Shown piece by piece: positions 14,176 to 26,800 of a stretch of 64,000 bases of DNA (position 1 is its first letter; the number at the start of each line of letters is the position of its first letter). A model generated the notes under the pieces. The model saw only the letters and a list, made by a program, of their open reading frames with translations. It was not told where the DNA came from and searched no databases. Both the position numbers and the translations under genes were made by a program. Source of the stretch: Numida meleagris (lineage: Eukaryota; Chordata; Aves; Galliformes; Numididae); contig NC_034411.1 of the NCBI RefSeq assembly GCF_002078875.1, positions 33,250,260 through 33,314,259 on the forward strand, in the 5' to 3' direction.

Positions 14176-16511
14176 AAGATGATTTAGCTCTTGATCTGCT
14201 CATTTCTGTGGCCAAACTTGGTGCTGCATATACTCAATGAGGAATGTAAGGACTAACATCTCTGCATCCTTTTCTTCCCCTCACAGTTAAATGACTACAA
14301 ATGCAGAAGGGATCACTGTAGTATTCTCAGAACAGTCAAACAGAAATGCAGATGAAAGCCCAGCGCATTAACCTTGTATCAGCAATGACTTCACAGATAC
14401 AGCTCTCCTCTGGGGGCCTCTTCTGGGGCCAAAGATTGGGAAGCACTTCAAAAGATGCCATCATAAATGAGAAATATAATCCTCTTTTTAATCTAACATA
14501 ACTCATTGTTGCGACATACCATTCCATAACTCTGAATGGAGAAGAAAAACAAAATATCAAGTTTATTCCTGAGAACAACTGGGGATTATTGCATAGAGGG
14601 ATGAGTAACCAAGTATTTCTCCTGGGCATTGTTGTATCATTAATAATTCATGAGGAAAATGTCAGATCCCTGCCACACTCACATTAGAACCAAATTGATC
14701 CTTGCTGTTGCTCAGCATAACACCAGCACTGGATGGAACACATCAGGTGTGACAGAGGCAACTATTTCTGAGTTAGTCACCTCAAATTCACTTGAAATCG
14801 CTGGAGAGAAACAAAAACTTTTGTATACAATTTCATCCTGAAAAAAGATGCCTAAAATGGATTGGATTAATCTTATCATAAAAGTGCTTAAAGAGAGCTG
14901 ATGGCAACTGAGGTAGACAGACACCTATGTGGAGACAAATGTCAGACAGATGCTAACTTATGTACAGTGAGACAGTCTTGATCTGACTTGATGCAAGGGT
15001 TGCAGACAGAATAGACTTTAAATGCCATTTGCAAGTCTACCTTTAACAGACCCCTATTTTGAAATCACTGAGAACTGGATATCACAGTAGGAGTATACCT
15101 CTTTCTCCCAAGTGAACATTCAGACTTGGAGAGAAGAAAGAAAGCAATGGTGACAGTTTTGCTGAAAATCACATGAATAAAGATTCTATTTTCAGCTCTG
15201 GGCATTCAGCATGCCACACTAATTTATAGAATTGCTTTAAAACTAGTAATAAAACACAATTCCTGTTGTTGCGTGGGAACCTGATTCTGCTCCAAAACTG
15301 TTTAATTTCTTCCTCACTATGATCTCCACAGGGAGAAGACTCATAAGACACACACAGGTTTGAATTCTGCCATGGTATACACGGATTAGAAGACACTCCC
15401 TTCCTCCATTTACTTGGGTTACCAGCCTTTCCTCTGAGCACTGATACCCTGGAAAAGAAAGCATTGGCCCTGAAGAGCTATTTCAGTGCCCTCTGGTACA
15501 TTACACTCAATACAAATGCCTCACCACATCCTAGAGGCTCTCAGCCCTGTGGAGCACAGAGATTTTTTTTTTTCTTCTTTTAAGCAGAAATGCATTCTGC
15601 TGACTTTGGCTCTCTAACTTGAAGGCAGCCTGGTCAAACTACCCTTCTGGGGACTGCAGTGAAAAGTGAGAGATGGCAAAGCAGAGCAAATGGAAACAGC
15701 CCCTTCAGGTCTCCTAATATCGTCTTGTAGGCCCCTCATAAGCAAACTCATTGTGAAAACACAAATCTTTTTGAAAGTCCAAATATATCATCACATATTC
15801 AAAATAAATGTAATTGGAGATCTCCCTCTTTTTTTTCCCTCCTGTATTCAGAAGTTCCCACTAAGGACATAATGCCTGCAGCTCTCCAAAAGTTACATAT
15901 TCGTCTAATTATCTTCTATTCATATCTGCTTGCCAGCAGCTCACAAATACCTCCTGCCCTATTCAAAAACATCATGAAAAAACCTCCATTTCAATTATTT
16001 GAAGGATCGTAGTCACTATATGGTAGTCATTACAAAGGAATAGAGCACAAAATAGTAGTGTTGGGATGTGGGTGATGGTAGATTTTTATTTACTCTTTAT
16101 ACAGCAATAACCAAGATAAGATCAAAAATACAAAATCCTTCCCTCCTCAACACATCAATAAACACGTCATATGAATCATTTTTTCAGTGTGTGTTGGTCA
16201 CATTCAGGTCTGTAACCACTTCCATTTTATTTTACTTTTCCAAAGAGGAACATATCTGCTAGTTTCATTTACTGGAGTCTTATGTATTAAGTCCCTAGGA
16301 AAATAAAAATACAAGCCCTACTGAAGTCAACCAGAAAAACACTGAATTCTGTGAGAGGCTAGGACTTCACAGCAAGTCTTTAGGTACCAGGAAAATCTTA
16401 AAGGATGCAAACTTCCCCAGTCTTGAGAAAACATAAAACCACAGTCGCACTTATCCTTAACAGTTATCTTTCACATTGTTTATGTGAAATAATGCTCACA
16501 GCTGCTAAACA
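14176..16511. other. Unique non-coding DNA
   Basis: No gene recognised. Open frames of 60-97 codons on both strands (for example 14336-14629 minus, 15169-15441 minus) show no domain or splice-flanked structure that I can support. A T-run lies near 15563-15575. Confidence 0.55.
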
Positions 16512-16539
16512 GATTCTAAACAGTTCACTGTTTAGAATC
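16512..16539. repeat. Perfect hairpin (12-bp arms, 4-nt loop) at the end of a CR1
   Basis: GATTCTAAACAG at 16512-16523 and CTGTTTAGAATC at 16528-16539 are perfect reverse complements with loop TTCA. The right arm abuts the 3' terminus of the minus-strand CR1 that starts here, and TAGAATC resembles the CR1 tail unit. The hairpin therefore sits exactly at the retrotransposon/host junction. Confidence 0.8.
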
Positions 16540-16770
16540 AGAACTAGCTAGGTTGGAAAAGACCTACAAGATCATCTAGTCCAACCATCCACCTACCACC
16601 AATAACCCCACTAAACCATGTCTCTCAACGCTACATCTAAATGTTTCTGAACACCTCCAGGGACGGTGACTCAACCACCTCCCTGGGCAGCCCATTCCAG
16701 CACCGGACCACTCTTTCAGAAAAGTAGTGTTTTCTAATGTCCAGAAATAATGTCCAGTTTAAATACTCTC
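16536..16770 (-). mobile_element. CR1 LINE 3' end, 5'-truncated
   Basis: Minus-strand CR1 whose 3' end is at the left. Diagnostic plus-strand blocks are GGTTGGAAAAGACCTACAAG (16551-16570), ATCATCTAGTCCAACCATCC (16571-16590), CTAAACCATGTCTCTCAACG and ACTCAACCACCTCCCTGGGC. On the minus strand it carries the decayed C-terminal ORF2 coding stretch followed by the short 3' UTR. It fades out near 16.77 kb in a segment where a phrase is duplicated (TAATGTCCAG at about 16735 and again near 16749). The right edge is approximate. Confidence 0.92.
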
Positions 16771-17244
16771 TGGGCAGCTAAATGCGACATGAACCTGGAT
16801 TCAAAGCAGAAGTTTTGCTCAGCAATAGTTACTGCTTTTCATCATTTTATCAAGCACTTGGAAGTAAATATACTCTTTCTCCAAAATAAAAAATATGAAA
16901 TAATGGAATACAACTGAGAAAGAAAACTTTTTTTCTCTGAAAGTCATCTGTGCTGGTTCACTTTCTACTACTGCTTGACTCCAGCTCATTCTTTTCTTCC
17001 CTTCCCCAGATAATACTCTGCAAATCACGTCTGCTTTTACTAATATGTAAAAGCAACCCCACCCTAGTGATAAAAAAATGTGCTTTTTATGTTATGTCAG
17101 CAAGACTAGATGGCTTCATTTTCTCTCCAAGTGCAAGCAAGCTACCTCTTTCTGTGTATTCCCTTTATAGAAAGGGAACATTCTGAAAAATAAAACATAT
17201 AGTATTGCTTTGAATTAAACATACCACCTTGTGTTTCAGAAGCT

Positions 17245-17295
17245 CATTCTAATTGGAAAGTGCTTTCCCCAAGGCACATAGTAAGTAAGTGTTTG
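17245..17295 (+). repeat. Possible MIR-type SINE core remnant
   Basis: The stretch around 17258-17291 (GTGCTTTCCCCAAGGCACAT followed by AGTAAGTAAGTG) resembles the 3' part of the MIR consensus as I remember it (AAGT-ACTTGCCCAAGGTCACA-CAGCTAGTAAGTGG). MIR-like SINEs are ancient and survive in birds as short, diverged pieces. Only about 45 bp are similar, so the call is tentative. Confidence 0.35.
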
Positions 17296-20200
17296 TTGTA
17301 ATTTAATTAAGAAATCATTTAAGCATTTACCCTTATTTTATATGTTGCTTTCAGTGTACAACAACTTCATTCCCCACGAGAGTTTTTAATGTTCCCAAAT
17401 GGTCAGGATATAAAATTGAATGTTCAAAGATTTTGCTATCTGGCGTGTACAGTTATCACATTTGTGATGCTGAAGTGCAGTTGCCAGCCCCAGATGCTTA
17501 GCAAGTGACTCAAAGTTTTTACTGTGGTCCTGCAGGAGATGAGGGGAAAAAAGCTCTGTGTGCAATGTGACAGATGTGAGCTCTTGGAATTACATGAACT
17601 TCAAAGTTTACTAGGTAGAGAGACATGGCTAGCACTGTGGACACACAGAATATTCAGAAAATCTTTTGTATCAGCACTATAAATACATGCACATTGCTGC
17701 TTCCCTAATGTGAAACAACAATAAAACCAAGGAAGTCTGCAGAAAACCTCATTCTCCGGACAAAAACGGTTTCTACTGGTTTACTTTTATACCAACCAAG
17801 AAATGAAAACTTGAAAGAAACGCCTCTGTTCAAAGTATATATGGACAGCCCAAAACTGGAAATCCAGCAGTCCTGCTTCTGCAGGTCCCAGGATTCCACA
17901 GAGCTGCTAGGTAATGTCTGATTGACCTAGAAAGTAGGCAGAATGTTTGCAAGGCTTTTCCTACTTAACATTTGATCTTCAATGCTATGTTCTAGACCAC
18001 AAATACGCTGCTTACGGACAGTCCTCCTTGCCCTGAAAGGAAATACTGTACATGCAGAACTAAAGCCAACACACTACATATAATCACAATTGGTGCCACC
18101 CCTTCCCTTTAGGTTGCTAGCATTCCCCTATTAGATGTATTCTGATTCTCATTAAGTCCTTCTGTTCTTCCTTTATTCACATAACCTAGCACTACCAAAC
18201 TCCACAGTGTGTATCACAACAATATGATTTGCTCTTGGCATAAAGGTTATAAAACCACTACCAGTGGTAACATCTTTTCTTCAGAAAGAGAATTGACAGC
18301 CTCCCCACCAGCTTTCTTACTATAAAGCTTTTCCCACGCAAACATTTCTTTTTTTCTATTTGTTTACATGAAACTCAGAATAAACTCTGTGAATGATTGT
18401 TAAGTGACACCTACTCCAGCACTCGGTGTGGTGGACTTCATAATTTCACACTGCAGTCACTGTCTGCCCAAGTACCACTCCTGTGTCCTTATTATATCTG
18501 CTACAAAAGCTAAACTATACTGCTAAGTTAAACTACATGTAAACTGAAGCTGAGTGAGTCGCAGCAAATAATTTGAGCAAATCTCACTGCTGGTTTCATG
18601 TGTTGCAGGTTTATAATTTCCTTTAATTTTGGACTCATACTTAATTGAGAAAGTTTTCTTTTGAGGCGCTTTTTTCCCCTCAAGCATCTGTGAACCGAAT
18701 ATGAAGAGCTCAACGTCAATACTCCACATATACATGCAATACTGGGTTCAAAATTCAAACTGTGCTACATAGTTAAATCTGTCAGATATCACGATTTTGG
18801 TTTTTTGAATATAGATCCATATGTGAAGCAAACACACGTAAGACTTTTGATTCTGATTCATTGAAGATTTACAAGCTAGACAGAATACTGACATTCAGAC
18901 TTAAATTGCCCCAGCATTTATGTAAGAATATAAAAACCAGCAGCATCTGGTCAGACCACTCAGAGTGTCTTGACCCTGACAATGGGCAACAGTGAGTACT
19001 CAAGGAAAAGTACAGAAAAGCAGGTAATCCTGGTGGTCCCCAGCCATCCACAGACTGAGAAATCCCCAGTTCAGAGACTGCACCCTGAACGTTGTCTAAT
19101 GGACCTCCTGCCCACAGATCAGTCTCTCTGTCAACCTCTATTCAAATTTCTAGCATTCTGAGCTTCTCATATATTATTGAACTCCTTGCCTGCTATTTGC
19201 TGCATGAGCCACCTTATTGACTGCCACCTAATTATTGTTTTATGACAAGAACTGAATACCTCTGTTCTATTTGTTCCCTCTTCTCTTTCTTCAATAACTG
19301 TTTGTGATCTTACAGACCAACATGATGTTGCCCTTGGTCAATAATATGCTTTCATGCATCTATTCTGTTATCCAGACTGTCCTTTTGCCACTTTACCCTT
19401 GATTTCTTGCTGTCCTTCCCTGTACCTTCTTAGCCCATTTTTCTTTTTCCTTTTAAATTCAGAGGGAATTATCAATTCTGGGCTGGTAGAATACAGCTGT
19501 TTTCATTCTGCTGCCTTTCTGAGTGGGTTTGTATTTTCATTCTGACCTCTATCCTCAGGAACTCCTGAATCTCTTTCCTGAGAGGCACTACCTCATTTAG
19601 TGATGTACACTGTGCGTACAGAGTGAGCACTGTTCTTATCCCAAGTTCATTCATGGGCATCTCCTGGAATCCTTAGCATTACTGCACATCTGCAAACTGC
19701 ACACTACTGTGAAAATGAAAACATTCTACCAAATTCCTCGTAGACATTTACAAAACTAAAGACATTATTTACTTCTGGCAGAGGGAGAAAACTTATAGGC
19801 ACTTAGCACTTGGAAACTGAATGTAAGTGCAATAAAAACAAACAATGACTATTGGACCCAGAGAAAGAGCTCAGTACACATTTGATTTAAATATTTTTCT
19901 GATCTGGGGACTGCTGCTCTCACATGCTGAATATGCATTAACACGGCATAAGATAAAAGATAAGTAAAATATTAGTAATGCAGTAACTTTAAACTGTGCT
20001 ATAGGCAGCCTCTGACTGCTGGCAAGCCTCCATCAGTCTCACTGGTACTAGTCTTCTGTGAGACAGTATCTCATACAGCTATGATCCTGTAGCAGTGGGA
20101 TATTCTGGGTTAATACCATTCTCAGACATAAAACTTCATCAGCCATCTCATGTTTAATTGTTACACAGTGACTGGGCAATGGAGAAGCCATGGCTGTTCC

Positions 20201-21140
20201 ACCCTATTGCACAGAGTTGTCCAAGAACTGATAAGGCTTTCCAAAACGAGGTGCTTGGGGATTGTAGTGGTTTACTTCTGTTTTGGGATAACTGACAGCA
20301 AAAAGGTTCCTAGGAGCTTTCAGCAGTGATGTATATGTGCTAGCAGTTAGACATTGTTGAATATTGTGGCTCTCACATCTGCTGCAGGTTTAATTCAGGC
20401 ACAATGAATTTGTCTTCTTATTTAACACATAATGAGAGTTTCTGCACAGCTGAATGCAAACAGGCTCTGAGCTCAATGGACTTCAAGTTGCCAATGCAGC
20501 TCATAGTCTTCTATCTTTCTAAAATTCCTCTTGGCTAAATTAGACCTTCTGCCATTTTTTTATTGAGAAACAAGATGAAATTATTAAGTACATTTATTCA
20601 GAAAATCTCCTTTCCTGTTCTGTCCTAATTTTCTCTGTTGGCCCAATTTTGCTGCATTATCCCTTCAGCTGAAGAGCTCTTTAACCTAGCTATATGAACA
20701 CTGTACTTGGAAAGTACAGCAAATTCTTCAACTCATTCATTGTATGATGTTTACTATGGAATTAAGCATTTTTAGTACCATGACAATGGGCAAATAGGAC
20801 ACCACGGGGAAACTGGCACACTCTCATGTAAAATACACAAGGAAAGAGTTGTCCTTTACAGAAGACTAGGCTGGTAAAGGGTACTTTGCAGAGTTGAGCT
20901 GCCAGGCAAGTGTTTGAGGACTTCTACGCTTTCAGTCCAGCACATTCAGGAACTAAATCCCTCTCCCTCCTACACACAGTCTCTTCAGAAAGTACCATGA
21001 CTGCCCAGTAGTTCTTACTGTCATCTGTCCATGTCTTTCAGCCACTCCTAGAAATGAATATTTAGAGGCAAGTGGCAATCAAAACATTCTTCCAGCCAAT
21101 AGATAACCTTTCTCATCATCATTTCATGGAATTTCATTTC

Positions 21141-21168
21141 AATCATAGAATCTTATGATTCTATGATT
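21141..21168. repeat. Perfect palindrome built from CR1 tail units
   Basis: AATCATAGAATC at 21141-21152 and GATTCTATGATT at 21157-21168 are perfect reverse complements around loop TTAT. GATTCTATG is the CR1 3' terminal repeat unit, present here in both orientations with no CR1 body on either side. It is either a tail-only CR1 insertion that was copied in inverted orientation, or two opposed minimal tails. Confidence 0.8.
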
Positions 21169-22248
21169 TTGACCAGAAGTTCCATGTTCCTTTTTCTACT
21201 ACTGCTATTTATTCTGGAATTTTTCCAGTAGTATTTTCTCATTAAAGAAACCTAGAAAAGATACAAGTGTATGTAAGTGTACCTCTGTGAATTAAGGTTA
21301 CTGCACTCTGTTCTAACAACAAAAACTGCATCAGGAAAAATTCCAAAAATGGTATGAAATTTACAGGCTTCATGACATTGCATATGTGGAACACCAAAAA
21401 AAGAGAGGAAAACAAAGCTGTGTAGAAGTTGCGTAGAAACAACTAGATGATAAAAATAATAATGCTGCTACGGGCAAAGAGGACAGTGATGACGATAATT
21501 TCCACTGGTATTTACAGATAATGTATAACAATGAGAGGGCATTACAGATTTTATGCTTTCAACATCTTTTCCTACAGCTGAAATCAAACAAAATGAATAT
21601 ACTTTTTAAAAAGAAAATCATGCAAATACAAAGTCTTTCTATCAACAGATAGATAGAAAGTTGATTTCACTAGCCTTGCCCAGTTGGATAATCTAGAGTA
21701 ACAAAGAAGGGAAATTTCTTCTATCATGGCATACTTTATCTGCACAAATTCAAACAGTAATCTTTAAAAAGTTCTGAGTTTTGTAGTTCATTTTTTTTCC
21801 CCTCACACTTCTAATACTGTAGAGATCTCTCTTCTCTCAACATTCCGTAAAGACATTTTCTATAATTTTTTTCCCCACTAGTCACAAAACTTGAAAGAAA
21901 TGGGTAATGAATAAATAAAGTAATGATCATAACAAAGACCGTTTTCCTTCCCAATTGTTTCGGTACCACAGTATGTTTTTAAGGGTGACACTCCCACTCT
22001 CCTAAAGGGTTCACCTATCCTATTTTGTGACCAGAAATTTAAAAGAAATATGTTAAAATAAGTTAGACTGGAGGGCGACATTTCATTGATGAATTCTAAC
22101 ACATATTAATGAATGTAAGGATTTGTAATGCAACAGAAAGCGCAGCAATGAGAGCAGAGCAGCAAGGTCCTAGGCTGCAACAAGCGAGGATTTGCTCAAG
22201 TGCAATAGCTGCAGGCATAGAAATAAAGAAGCTGGTTACCTTCAGAAA

Positions 22249-22441
22249 GCCTCAGGCACACTCAGACCTCCAGGAAAATACTCTCACCTCCCCTACCAGC
22301 CCTCAAATGAGGTCTGGGAAGGGGGTGGATCCTGGCTCCACCCCTTTCGGTCACTCAGGGGCACTGCATGCACCTGAGCTCCCCTGGGTTGACCCTGCCT
22401 TCCTACCAGGTGCTCAATCACTGGTTCAGGCTGTGACTTAG
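22249..22441. other. GC-rich islet of unknown nature
   Basis: About 190 bp clearly richer in G+C than its surroundings, open in two plus-strand frames (22109-22441, 110 codons; 22192-22377, 61 codons). It contains the short inverted repeat GGGTGGA (22324-22330) / TCCACCC (22338-22344). I recognise no domain or transposon. It could be an LTR fragment, an exon or a regulatory patch. Long open frames are expected where stop codons are compositionally rare. Confidence 0.3.
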
Positions 22442-23260
22442 CATTTCCACTACAGGATTTTTCCACAATTAGAAGAAAAACTTCAAAAATAAAATAAAAT
22501 ACACTATTTTTCTGGGGTTCTTCCAGACATCTAATTAAAAATTATATTTTAAAACAATCATAACTATAACCATGGTTGTTCTTAGAACAAATGTGGATGA
22601 GAACATTTGAGGGACAAGGAAAAAAAGAACTGTAGTTCACAAAACTAGGAAAAGTTTTTTACATTTGGAGTAAACCTTGCAGTGAAAAACAGAATGTGAG
22701 ATGATTTAGCAGGAAGATCTACTGTTACAGATAAAGTGAATATGAAGTTTATCATTGCTTCCCTGAAGAAGCTAATTCAGCTGGAAGCATCAAGTCCCTT
22801 ATAGTCATGTTAATGAGTCAAACCACTACAAAAAGAGAACAGAGGAATGGCATCTAAATCAATTATATTTTAAAATCCTTCTAACATAGTAATAATGAAA
22901 TAACATTGTTTATTTCATTACCTCAGAGAGGTAACAGTGGATTTACATGATATTACTTGACTTTTAATAAGATGTCCCAAAAGCTACAAAGCAAGATGGT
23001 TTGATTGAGATCTCTGATCTTATATTTAATTCTGCAATGAACAGACTGGGTAGTAGTTTTAAGAGATGGTATGGAACTGAAAGGTCACTACTATCTTCAG
23101 GCATGAAATACAGATAAATGATCATTTCCTCATGCATATCATTGTTACAGACTCATGTGCTACTCCTGTGAATTCAGGAATATGATGTATCCACATTATT
23201 TGGAAAGCCACAAGGTCAGAGATCGCATGATCTGCTAAATTTCAATTTCTTAATAAAAGT

Positions 23261-23748
23261 CATAGAATCATAGAACCATCTAAGTTGGAAAAGACCTTTA
23301 AGATCAACAAGTCCAACCACCAACCTGACCTACTGAGTACCATCACTAAATCATTTCCCTTAGTGCCATGTCTGCGTCTCTTAAGTACCTCCATGGATGA
23401 GGACTCCACTACTTCCCCGGGAAGGACCTTTCTGTGCTTGGGCAGCCTGTTCCAACGCTTGGCCACCTTCTCCACGAAGAAATTGTTCCTCATGTCCAAA
23501 CTAAACCTCCCCTGGTGTAATTTGAGATCATATCTGTGATCAACAGCCTCCTGGCTCTAACCACTTTTTAGGCAGCTGTAGAGAGTGATGAAGTCTCCCC
23601 CCAGTCTCCTCTTCTCCATACTAAACAGCACTCCTTGTAAGTCTTGTTTTGTAGTCCCTTCACCAGCTTTTTTGCTCTTCTCTGTACAAACTCAAGCAAC
23701 TTAGTGTCCTTCTTACAGATTGGGGCCTACAACTGAACACAATATTCA
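23261..23748 (-). mobile_element. CR1 LINE 3' end, 5'-truncated
   Basis: About 490 bp of minus-strand CR1 with its tail at the left: CATAGAATCATAGAA (23261-23275) carries two terminal repeat units, followed by GTTGGAAAAGACCTTTAAG (23284-23302). On the minus strand, 23260-23499 is an open 79-codon frame that begins inside ORF2 and reads NNFFVEKVAKRWNRLP, matching the C-terminal HWNRLP region of CR1 ORF2 including the paired Phe. This is the transposon's own coding remnant. Further right, CTCTTCTCCATACTAAACAG and TCTCTGTACAAACTCAAGCA are the complement of more upstream ORF2. It ends near ACTGAACACAATATTCAAGA at about 23746. Confidence 0.95.
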
Positions 23749-23755
23749 AGATGAA

Positions 23756-23835
23756 GTTGAAAAAGACTTTCAATACCATCAAGACCAACTACCAATCATC
23801 AGTCTGACTTATCAAGTCCATGTTATGTATCATCA
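23756..23835 (-). mobile_element. Second, shorter CR1 3' fragment adjoining the first
   Basis: Immediately right of the previous CR1, the sequence GTTGAAAAAGACTTTCAATA (23756-23775), then CATCAAGACCAACTACCAAT and TATCAAGTCCATGTTATG, is again the complement of a CR1 3' end, more diverged and without its tail. The 3' part of one element is thus followed by the 3' part of another in the same orientation. That is consistent with the younger copy inserting into or beside the older one. The right border is vague. Confidence 0.7.
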
Positions 23836-26800
23836 AAAATGTTTAAGCTGTTTGAGAGCTAGTTAAATAAAGTGAATGTTTAATTTTTTGAACATCAAAT
23901 GCCTTCTATGTAACAGTTTATGTTCATTTGGTATATTCTTATATTTTCTTATATATATAAGGTATTATTTTCTGTCAAAGCCAAGTACTCCAGATATTTT
24001 CAAAACAGTTTTCCAACCCTATAGAAATATTTTTTCCCATCATAAATAAATTCTTTAATCATTAATAGAGCTAAGAACTTGCTATTCCTATTGACAGGGC
24101 CAAGGTATGTATCACTCTGAACTACCATAATATTTATTTTAAGAGAAGAGAAATCAACACATCTTATCTGGTTTGAGATGAAAAAATTCTGTGGAAGCAT
24201 GTCAACAGAGAAGAATGTGCTGGATACAACTTCAGAAGACAAGAGGAATAGAAGGTACTCTAAAGGTATGTTAAATAAATCAGACAGAAATGTAATAAAA
24301 ACTCTTTTAGAAGACAAGTTTCAGAGATATTCGAAGAGTCTATTGCTTCAGATGCTGCAAAGGTCATACAGTATTGAAGTCACTGATATTTTAGAGATTA
24401 CCCCCAAAATAAAACTCAGAGCTAATAGACACCAGGCATTATCAAGTTTCATGACATACACAAAAACACTGAGTAAGTTACTAATTTCTGTTATTTCTTT
24501 GGCCTCAAAATTAATATTGGATATTCCATCTCTAAAATGAGATAATCCCACTAATTTTTCATCTGAAAGTACCTGTTTAATTTTCATGTCCCAGAGCATC
24601 CCTGAAACAAAGACTTGAATGAAAGGAATCTAATTATGGGCTACTCCATGTAACACTAGAATTCTTTGCAGGAGGTGCAGATATATCTGGTGGTTTATTT
24701 CAGTTAATCGAAAGAAAGAAACTTCAAAAATTACTACTGCGGATCAATTGCATGTAGCGGTATAAGAGTATTTCCCTTTTTAGTTAATCAGATTCGCGAG
24801 AGAAAAGTTTTGGAGTTTGCTCTGTTAAAAGCATCTGAGTCTGAACTGATGGTTCTTTTCTCTTCCCAGTCTCTCAAGCTCCTTTTTCACAACCTGATCA
24901 CCATGAGAGGCACGTCACAAACTATCTCTTCACTCTCTCCAAACCTGAACAGCAGAATCAGTACAAACTCTTTTAAACCAGCCAAGAACTTGTCCTCACA
25001 TCCCTGCCTCACCAGGCACAAGCTCTGGCCAAAGGTGAGCACATTCTGCTACCAAGACAGGTTATGCAGCCAAGTAGAAACTATACCAATATGCAATAAT
25101 CTGTTTGGAAAACAATAATAATGTTGCCAGCAATGACAAAACTCTGTTTATCATAACTTTTCCTTAGATTTCAGTGAAACAACTCCACAGAAGCAGAAAG
25201 CTCTGATAGGGGTTATATAATAAGCAATGATAACACTACCACATTATTGTTATTATATTATTATATACGATTTAATGTTATTTTTAGTAGCTACCTAACA
25301 CACATTGTGAACTATATGCAGTATTTTTCTGATTTCAGGGACTCTATTGGACTTCCTTTTCACCTACAGGCCTGGTAATTATTTCTTTTCCTGGATTTTG
25401 TCCACTTAATTTTATCAATGTTCCATCCAGGGCAAAAATATGGATTTATGATTCTCACCTCCAAAACAAAAAATATTTATTGACTTTCTCTATATGGTAT
25501 GGATTAGATCATATTAAACCCTTTAAGGTTCAGTATAAAAAACAGCAATACACCTATATTACTAAAACAGACCATGACTTAGACAAAGGCTTGAATTAAG
25601 AAGTAAAGATTTTAGTAAAGCTTCAAGTGATTTCCTTCTAATGTTTTAGAAACATTTCCACAAATTATACACACTTGTGAAAGCACATTACAAAACAAAC
25701 CAGTATTTTTTCACAGGGGAAAATATTTGTCAAATTAAACAACCCTTTTGAATTTAAGATTAAAGAACAGACATTTATGTTGTTGCTATATTAATATTTT
25801 TAAGCATTGTTGCAAGCTGCAGCCGTGACGCTGGAAGAATATTTATAAAAATAAAAGGAACAAACCAGACTCTTCAGATGCTCTTTACCTGTAAATGGAT
25901 GAAACTTCATTCATTTCCAGCTGAGACTCTCTTTTGAAATATAAGTTTACATGTGAAAAAGAGAAATTGCACCTATCAGAATCTAAGACATAGTTTACTA
26001 AAAAAATTGTGAATAGGAAGACTTTGAATCAGAAAAGGTGCTTTATAGGCTGAAGGAAAGTTTTTCGTCAAAGACAGTTAAATTCTTAGACAACCAAAAC
26101 TATGTAAGCCTTATACAGTCTCCTAAACACACCACTTTTTTTTATTCCTGTTTTATTTCTTTTCCCCTTGTTTTCTTTGTGCATCTCTGTTTTGTAATAC
26201 TTTCTTCCACCAATTTCTACATTCTAACTAACCATAGTGGGACATCATGTACTCCTTACACTATGAAGCCTCACACATCTGAAAGCCTTTTGCAAATATA
26301 TGTGTTTAGGCATAAAACCCTGGTTCCACAGAGACATGCAAGACCTCACAAGGAGCTATAGCTGATTTAGGTGTAAAACCTTTGTCTCTTCATCCTCAGC
26401 CTTCTGTTGAAGCGGTGAGTCTCTATTACTTCTGTTCCTGCATGAAGTCCTATTACCTAATCCAAAAGGAGTTTCTGGGTTCCTTTTTTTTAACTATAAT
26501 GGTTGTAGCAAAAGAAAATATTCCTCAAGGCTTACATTATAGCCTGGTATAATGGGTATTCAACTGTGTAGTCCCCATTGATACCAACACAACTGCTGTG
26601 GCATTTGACTTCACAATTTTATTGCATCTCATTTTTCATCATTTATTCAGCTGTTAGACAGGCCACTACAAACAGCAGATTGAGCAGTGGTAGCAAAAGA
26701 AGAAATACTGCCAAATTCACTCCCTTCTTAATGAGTTTTGATTGATGATATGGAACTGACAGCATATAATGTCATCCTGCTGAAAAGCAGTTTCTTTCCA

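Larger units (their letters stand above)
16771..23260. other. Unique non-coding DNA with old repeat traces
   Basis: AT-rich sequence. Apart from the MIR-like core at 17.25 kb, the palindrome at 21.14 kb and the GC-rich islet at 22.25 kb, I see no structured element. An imperfect hairpin (CTTTCTATC 21635-21643 against GATAGAAAG 21652-21660) is a minor feature. No open frame in this stretch has a recognisable product. Confidence 0.5.
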
